Positions 60,165 to 64,000 of a DNA stretch of 64,000 nt are shown here, piece after piece. Position 1 is the first letter of the stretch; the number at the start of each line of letters is the position of its first letter. Source of the DNA: Streptomyces sp. MP131-18. GTDB lineage: Bacteria > Actinomycetota > Actinomycetes > Streptomycetales > Streptomycetaceae. Location: contig NZ_LZNS01000001.1 in NCBI RefSeq assembly GCF_001984575.1, positions 2,326,674 through 2,390,673 of the forward strand. Reading direction: 5' to 3'. The notes beneath the pieces are model-generated. The model searched no databases, was not told where the DNA came from, and saw only the letters and a list, made by a program, of their open reading frames with translations. A program made the position numbers and the translations under genes.

Positions 60165-60656
60165 TTACCGGCTGCGCGGGCCCGTCCTGCGCAGCTCCGC
60201 CCGCAGCTCGGGCGTGAGCAGGTGACCGGCCCTGCCGACGAACAGTGCCATGTGGTAGGCCACCGCGCTGATATCGGCGTCCGGCGTCGTGTACGCGCCG
60301 AGCAGCGAACCGTCGCTGATCGACATGACCAGCAGGTTCCCCGTTTCCATGGCGACCAGCGTCTGCCTGACCCGGCCCCCGTCCATCAGCGTCGCGGCGC
60401 CCGACGTCAGACTGCCGAGTCCGGAGACGACCGTGGCCAGGTCGGCCGCGGCCCCCATCGGGCCCTTCACCGCGTGGCGGCGCGCGGCGGCGCGGTCCGG
60501 CTCGGACGACAGCAGCAGCAGGCCGTCCGCCGAGACGACGGCGACCGACAGCATGCCGGGCACCTCCCCCACCAGGCGGGACAGCAGCCACCGCAGATCG
60601 TTCCCGCCCTGGCTGCTGGGCGCGCCGGGGGGCGGCGTGCGAGTCTGTGAGGTCAT
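60165..60656 (-). CDS. Roadblock/LC7-domain protein (CvnB-like)
   Basis: A 163-residue protein with a Roadblock/LC7 fold (about 20-130; LRWLLSRLVGEVPGMLSVAV, VSADGLLLLSSEPD, TLVAMETGNLLVMSISDGS, ISAVAYHMALFVGRAGHLL). The ATG at 60656 overlaps the kinase stop by 4 bp; an ATG at 60662 is also possible. In Streptomyces conservons a kinase-like CvnA is followed by CvnB (roadblock), CvnC (DUF742) and CvnD (GTPase). Only the first two are present here. Confidence 0.88.
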   Translation of the reverse strand: MTSQTRTPPPGAPSSQGGNDLRWLLSRLVGEVPGMLSVAVVSADGLLLLSSEPDRAAARRHAVKGPMGAAADLATVVSGLGSLTSGAATLMDGGRVRQTLVAMETGNLLVMSISDGSLLGAYTTPDADISAVAYHMALFVGRAGHLLTPELRAELRRTGPRSR

Positions 60657-63028
60657 GACCATGTCCCCTCTCCTGGCTCGCCCGGGTGGCCCGGCGCCTG
60701 GGCGGCGTCCCGGTGCCCGTCGCGCGCGCCGCGCTGGAAACCGCCGAGGCGCCGGCGCAGCTCCTCCGCGTCCACGGCGCGCGCCCGCTCCTGCGCGGGC
60801 ACGGCGGCGGCCGGTCCCGCGGCGCGCCCGCGCCGCGGCAGGCCGCTGTCCGTGATCCCGTCCGTCCGCGGCGTGGTGTCGTCCGCCCGCGCGTGCTCGG
60901 GGAACGGTCCGGGTACGGCCATCGGCACCGCGCCCGAGTCGGCGGGCGACAGGGGGAAGGACCCGGTGGTCTGCGGATCGCCCGCGTACGTCTCCGGCAG
61001 GGCCTCGACGAGCGTGCCGGGCACCACGACCTGCGCGAGCGTGCCCCCGCCCGGGCGGGCGGCGAGCCAGCAGCGCAGTCCGTGCCGCGCGGCCAGCCTG
61101 GCCACCGTGTACAGGCCCATGCCGATGCCCGACCCGCCGTGCGCACCGTCGGCGCCGGGCGGCGGGGTGACCGGGTCGGCCAGCCGCGCGTTCAGCTCGG
61201 CGACGCGGTCGGCGGCCAGGCCGAAACCCTCGTCCTCCACGCAGAACAGCAGCTCGCCCTCCGCCCAGCGCGCGGTCAGCCGCACGCGCGTCCCGGCCGG
61301 GGAGAACGCGGTCGCGTTGTCAAGCAGCTCGGCGAGCAGGTGGCTGACGTCGCGGGCCGCGGCGGCCACCAGGCGCGCCGGCGGGGGCGGCGGGGTGGTC
61401 TCCACCAGCTCGTACAGCTCTATTTCGCTGACGGCCGCCCGCGCCACGTCGATCAGCGGGATCGGGTCCCCGAGCTGCACGACCGGCTCCGCCCCGGCGA
61501 GCAGCAGCAGATTTTCCCCGTGCCGCCGCACGCGCGCGGCGAGGTGGTCGAGGGAGAACAGCACGGCCAGCCGGTCCGGGTCCGTCTCGTGCTCCTCCAG
61601 GCCCTCGATGATCGTGAGTTGCTCCCCGATCAGCGCGAGCAGCCGCTCCGCGTGATGCGCGAACATCCCGTGCACCGCGCCGTGCAGCGCGGCGAGGCGT
61701 GCGTTCAACTCGCCCTGCTCGGCCAGCAGCCGGTCCCGCTCGGCCCGCAGCCCGCCGCTGTCGCGCTCGGCCACCGCCGCCTCGTCCGCCGCGCGCACCG
61801 CCTGCTCCTGGAGGGCGACGGTGCGGGCCCGCAGCGTGTTGACGGAGGCGACGACCTCGGCGAACTCGTCGTTCCGCCCGGTGAACTTGACCGGGTCCTG
61901 GCCCGCCGGGTCGGCGGCGACCCGGCGCGTGCCGAGGCGCACGGCGGCCAGCGGGCGGGTGAGGGACCTGGCGGTATGCACGCTGACGACGGTGGCGAGC
62001 AGCAGGGCCACGGCCACCAGACCCCCCGTCAGCTGAAGGTCGGTGAGGCTGTCGCCGCGCCGCCCCTCCAGGTGGTCGGCGCGCTCGGCGGCCAGCGAGG
62101 ACAGCACGCCGCGCTGCTGGCCGGTGCGCGCGAGCAGGACGTCGTGCACCTCGGCCGGGTCGAGCGCGCGGTCCTCCTCGGTGAGCACGGGGGCATCGGT
62201 GAGGACGGCGAGGTACTCCTCCGCGGCCTCGGCCTCGGGGCCCGTGACGGTCCGTTCGTAGGACTCCGCGGCCTCGGTGCCCGCGGTGGCCGCGAAGTCG
62301 GCGAGCGCGGCCTCCTCGCGCACGGCCTCGCGCTGGGCCAGCGCCGTCAGTTCGGCCTGCTCGCCCTCGCCCGACAGGCCCGCGAGCAGCAGGCCGCGGG
62401 CGGCGGAGGAGGAGTGCACGGCGCGGGCCAGGTCGGGCAGGGCGTCGCCCGCGGGGTCGCCCGCCGCGCCGGCGCCCGAGCGGCTGACGTCGCGGAAGAC
62501 GGCGTCCAGGTCCTCGATGAGGGCGGTGTAGTCCGCGAAGGTCTCGGCCGGGGTGCTCTCCCCGGCCAGGGCGCGCTCGCGGGTGGCGGGCAACGCGTCG
62601 AGGCCGCGGTGCACCTGCTCGCCGGCGTCACCTGGCAGCGCACCGGCCGCGCGGTCCGCGCGGGCCCTGGCGTCGTCGGTCAACGCCCCTGGCAGCGCCG
62701 CCGGATCGCCCACGGCCAGCGCGACGACCAGTGCGTCGCGCTCGTCGGCCAGCACGTGCGAGAGCGAGACCACCCGGCGCCCGAGGTCGGCATCCGACAC
62801 CAGCTCCGATGCGTTCGTCAGCTCCGAGACGGCGGCGTGCAGCGCCGGCGCCCCCGCGGCGGACACCGCGATGCCGGTCAGCAGCACCCCGCCGAGCAGC
62901 CGACTGCGCACCCGCACGCGCCGTCCGCGTGCCGCACGCGCCCGGGAGCCTGCGCGGGAGCCTGACGGTGCGGAAGGAGACGGGTCGGCGGGGCCGTGCA
63001 GTTTCTTCTTCCGCACCTGTGCTCGCAT
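60653..63028 (-). CDS. NIT-domain sensor histidine kinase (CvnA-like), second copy
   Basis: About 791 residues. A basic N-terminus leads to a transmembrane helix (LLGGVLLTGIAVSAAGAPAL), a large extracytoplasmic NIT domain, a second helix (LVAVALLLATVVSVHTA), HAMP, a coiled coil, LDHLAARVRRHGENLLLLAG, HATPase boxes LAELLDNATAFSPAG and VEDEGFGL with GSGIGMGLYTV, and a long Pro/Ala-rich disordered tail. ATG 63028 is given; a GTG at 63037 is an equally possible start. It is coupled to the roadblock gene and together they form the front half of a conservon. Confidence 0.85.
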   Translation of the reverse strand: MRAQVRKKKLHGPADPSPSAPSGSRAGSRARAARGRRVRVRSRLLGGVLLTGIAVSAAGAPALHAAVSELTNASELVSDADLGRRVVSLSHVLADERDALVVALAVGDPAALPGALTDDARARADRAAGALPGDAGEQVHRGLDALPATRERALAGESTPAETFADYTALIEDLDAVFRDVSRSGAGAAGDPAGDALPDLARAVHSSSAARGLLLAGLSGEGEQAELTALAQREAVREEAALADFAATAGTEAAESYERTVTGPEAEAAEEYLAVLTDAPVLTEEDRALDPAEVHDVLLARTGQQRGVLSSLAAERADHLEGRRGDSLTDLQLTGGLVAVALLLATVVSVHTARSLTRPLAAVRLGTRRVAADPAGQDPVKFTGRNDEFAEVVASVNTLRARTVALQEQAVRAADEAAVAERDSGGLRAERDRLLAEQGELNARLAALHGAVHGMFAHHAERLLALIGEQLTIIEGLEEHETDPDRLAVLFSLDHLAARVRRHGENLLLLAGAEPVVQLGDPIPLIDVARAAVSEIELYELVETTPPPPPARLVAAAARDVSHLLAELLDNATAFSPAGTRVRLTARWAEGELLFCVEDEGFGLAADRVAELNARLADPVTPPPGADGAHGGSGIGMGLYTVARLAARHGLRCWLAARPGGGTLAQVVVPGTLVEALPETYAGDPQTTGSFPLSPADSGAVPMAVPGPFPEHARADDTTPRTDGITDSGLPRRGRAAGPAAAVPAQERARAVDAEELRRRLGGFQRGARDGHRDAAQAPGHPGEPGEGTWS

Positions 63029-63279
63029 TCTCGTCACGTGGGCACCGACCTTGCCAGCGCCGACAGGGCAGGGGGGCGTTCCCCCCGACCGGCCACCCGA
63101 AGGAGTGAACAACACCCGGAGTTGGCGGACAAGCCGAGGCCGGAATCCGCCGCTCCGGGGTCGCGGATACGACTGGAATTCCGCCGTGGCTCCTGGCAAG
63201 ATCCGCTTCCGGCCCGCCGTCGAACCGGTGTTACCCCCGCATTCGGTGACAAATACCAGCCTACGGCAGACTGATCACC

Positions 63280-64000
63280 ATGTGCATCCAGGCCGCCACC
63301 GAGCCGGGCGTCCCCGGCCGCCCCAACGAGGACTTCGCGGCCCTGGCCGTGCCCGCGGGTGGCGACGGCGGGGCCCTCGTCCTCCTTGACGGAGTGACGG
63401 GCCCTCAGGTTCCCGCCGCGGCTGCGGGCGCGGACCCGGGCGCAGAACCGGGCTCAGAACCGGGCGGGGGCCCGCCCGGCGGCTGCGCGCACGGCGTCGC
63501 GTGGTTTGCCGCACGCCTGGGCGGGGCACTGCTCGAACGGTGCGCCACCGCGCGGGAGTCGCCACTGCGCGCCTGCCTCGCCGACGCCATCTCCCGTTCA
63601 GCGGACGCGCATCGGACGGCCTGTGACCTTTCTCACCCCCGAACTCCGCAGGCCACGGTGGTGTGTGCGCGCTGGGACGCGCGGGAGGTCGAGTACCTGG
63701 TGCTGTCCGATTCGGTGCTGCTGATCGAGGGCACGGACGGGTCCGTGCGCCCCGTCCTCGACTCCCGCCTCGACGATCTGCGCCCGGCCGCACGGCGGTT
63801 GCCGCGCGAGCGGCGGGCGGCGTGGATCGAGAGCCTGCGCAACGCGGAGGGCGGCTTCTTCACCGCCGCAGCCGATCCGGCGGTGGCCGACCTGGCGGTC
63901 ACCGGCACGGTGGCGCGCGACGCGGTGCATTCGCTGGCGGCGCTGACGGACGGCGTCGGCCGGTGGGTCGAAACGTTCCGCCTCGGCGGCTGGGCCGACC
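63280..64000 (+). CDS. PP2C-family phosphatase-like protein (3' partial)
   Basis: A frame of 240 codons from ATG 63280 that runs off the window edge. The start MCIQAATEPGVPGRPNEDFA matches PP2C-like proteins of Streptomyces, with the metal-binding DGVTG (LVLLDGVTG, about 35-43), SHPRTPQATVVCARWD and EYLVLSDSVLLIEG (about 145-160). A Pro/Gly/Glu-rich insert made of AEPGSEPGGGPPGG sits near residue 55. It is divergent from the CvnA-like kinase with a 251-bp gap (63029-63279) that carries no other gene. It may dephosphorylate Ser/Thr proteins; activity cannot be judged from this part. Confidence 0.75.
   Translation, partial: MCIQAATEPGVPGRPNEDFAALAVPAGGDGGALVLLDGVTGPQVPAAAAGADPGAEPGSEPGGGPPGGCAHGVAWFAARLGGALLERCATARESPLRACLADAISRSADAHRTACDLSHPRTPQATVVCARWDAREVEYLVLSDSVLLIEGTDGSVRPVLDSRLDDLRPAARRLPRERRAAWIESLRNAEGGFFTAAADPAVADLAVTGTVARDAVHSLAALTDGVGRWVETFRLGGWAD

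Overview
The window reads as chromosomal DNA of a Streptomyces-like actinomycete. GC is very high, many genes start with GTG, most gene pairs inside operons overlap by 4 bp (ATGA/GTGA), and typical streptomycete families are present: PknG, NIT-type histidine kinases with a roadblock protein, many TetR repressors, CebR-controlled mannanase, PucR, DUF427 and phosphoketolase. I see no rRNA, tRNA, CRISPR array or intact transposase. Functions are assigned from the protein sequences by eye; no database search was run.

Layout. 1-4748: a plus-strand operon with the end of PknG, a VWA/zinc-ribbon protein, a four-helix membrane protein and a solute-binding lipoprotein, resembling the mycobacterial GlnX-GlnH-PknG sensing unit. 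4756-9879: secreted pectate lyase, CapA-like lipoprotein, zinc dehydrogenase and a GH-like barrel. 9947-16301: methyltransferase, a TetR/NTF2/NmrA module with two operators, hydrolase, PucR regulator, DUF427 protein. 16345-20649: a compact minus-strand set of class II terpene-cyclase-like protein, ACP, ketosynthase and wax-ester-synthase-like acyltransferase. 20843-23349: DedA and a two-component system. 23334-30088: a seven-gene, tightly coupled ebo-type operon headed by inositol-3-phosphate synthase. 30307-34109: a secreted ThuA/DUF1080 protein and a PQQ-type sugar dehydrogenase with PKD and CBM6. 34381-37693: TetR and GH3 beta-glucosidase. 37775-41417: ChaB-like protein, a DUF6766 remnant, phosphoketolase, small membrane protein. 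41487-48061: glycosyltransferase and partner, phosphoribosyltransferase-hydrolase fusion, PolX, site-2 protease. 48122-50316: second TetR/NTF2 module, GH5 mannanase with a CebR box. 50577-55265: SH3 protein, ArsR-SRPBCC fusion ended by a MITE-like element, two DHFR-like reductases, a small ORF and a RiPP-type O-methyltransferase. 55320-64000: two NIT histidine kinases, AurF-type diiron oxygenase with TetR, a roadblock protein, and a PP2C-like phosphatase running off the edge.

Best candidates for undescribed biology are (i) the terpene cyclase/ACP/KS/acyltransferase set, (ii) the ebo operon in which a sugar-phosphate cyclase of another family (Ino1) stands where EboD would be expected, and (iii) the orphan RiPP-type methyltransferase beside a small acidic ORF. 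Smaller points of note are a 164-bp MITE that supplies the stop codon of its neighbour and a 34-bp perfect palindrome inside the end of a response-regulator gene.
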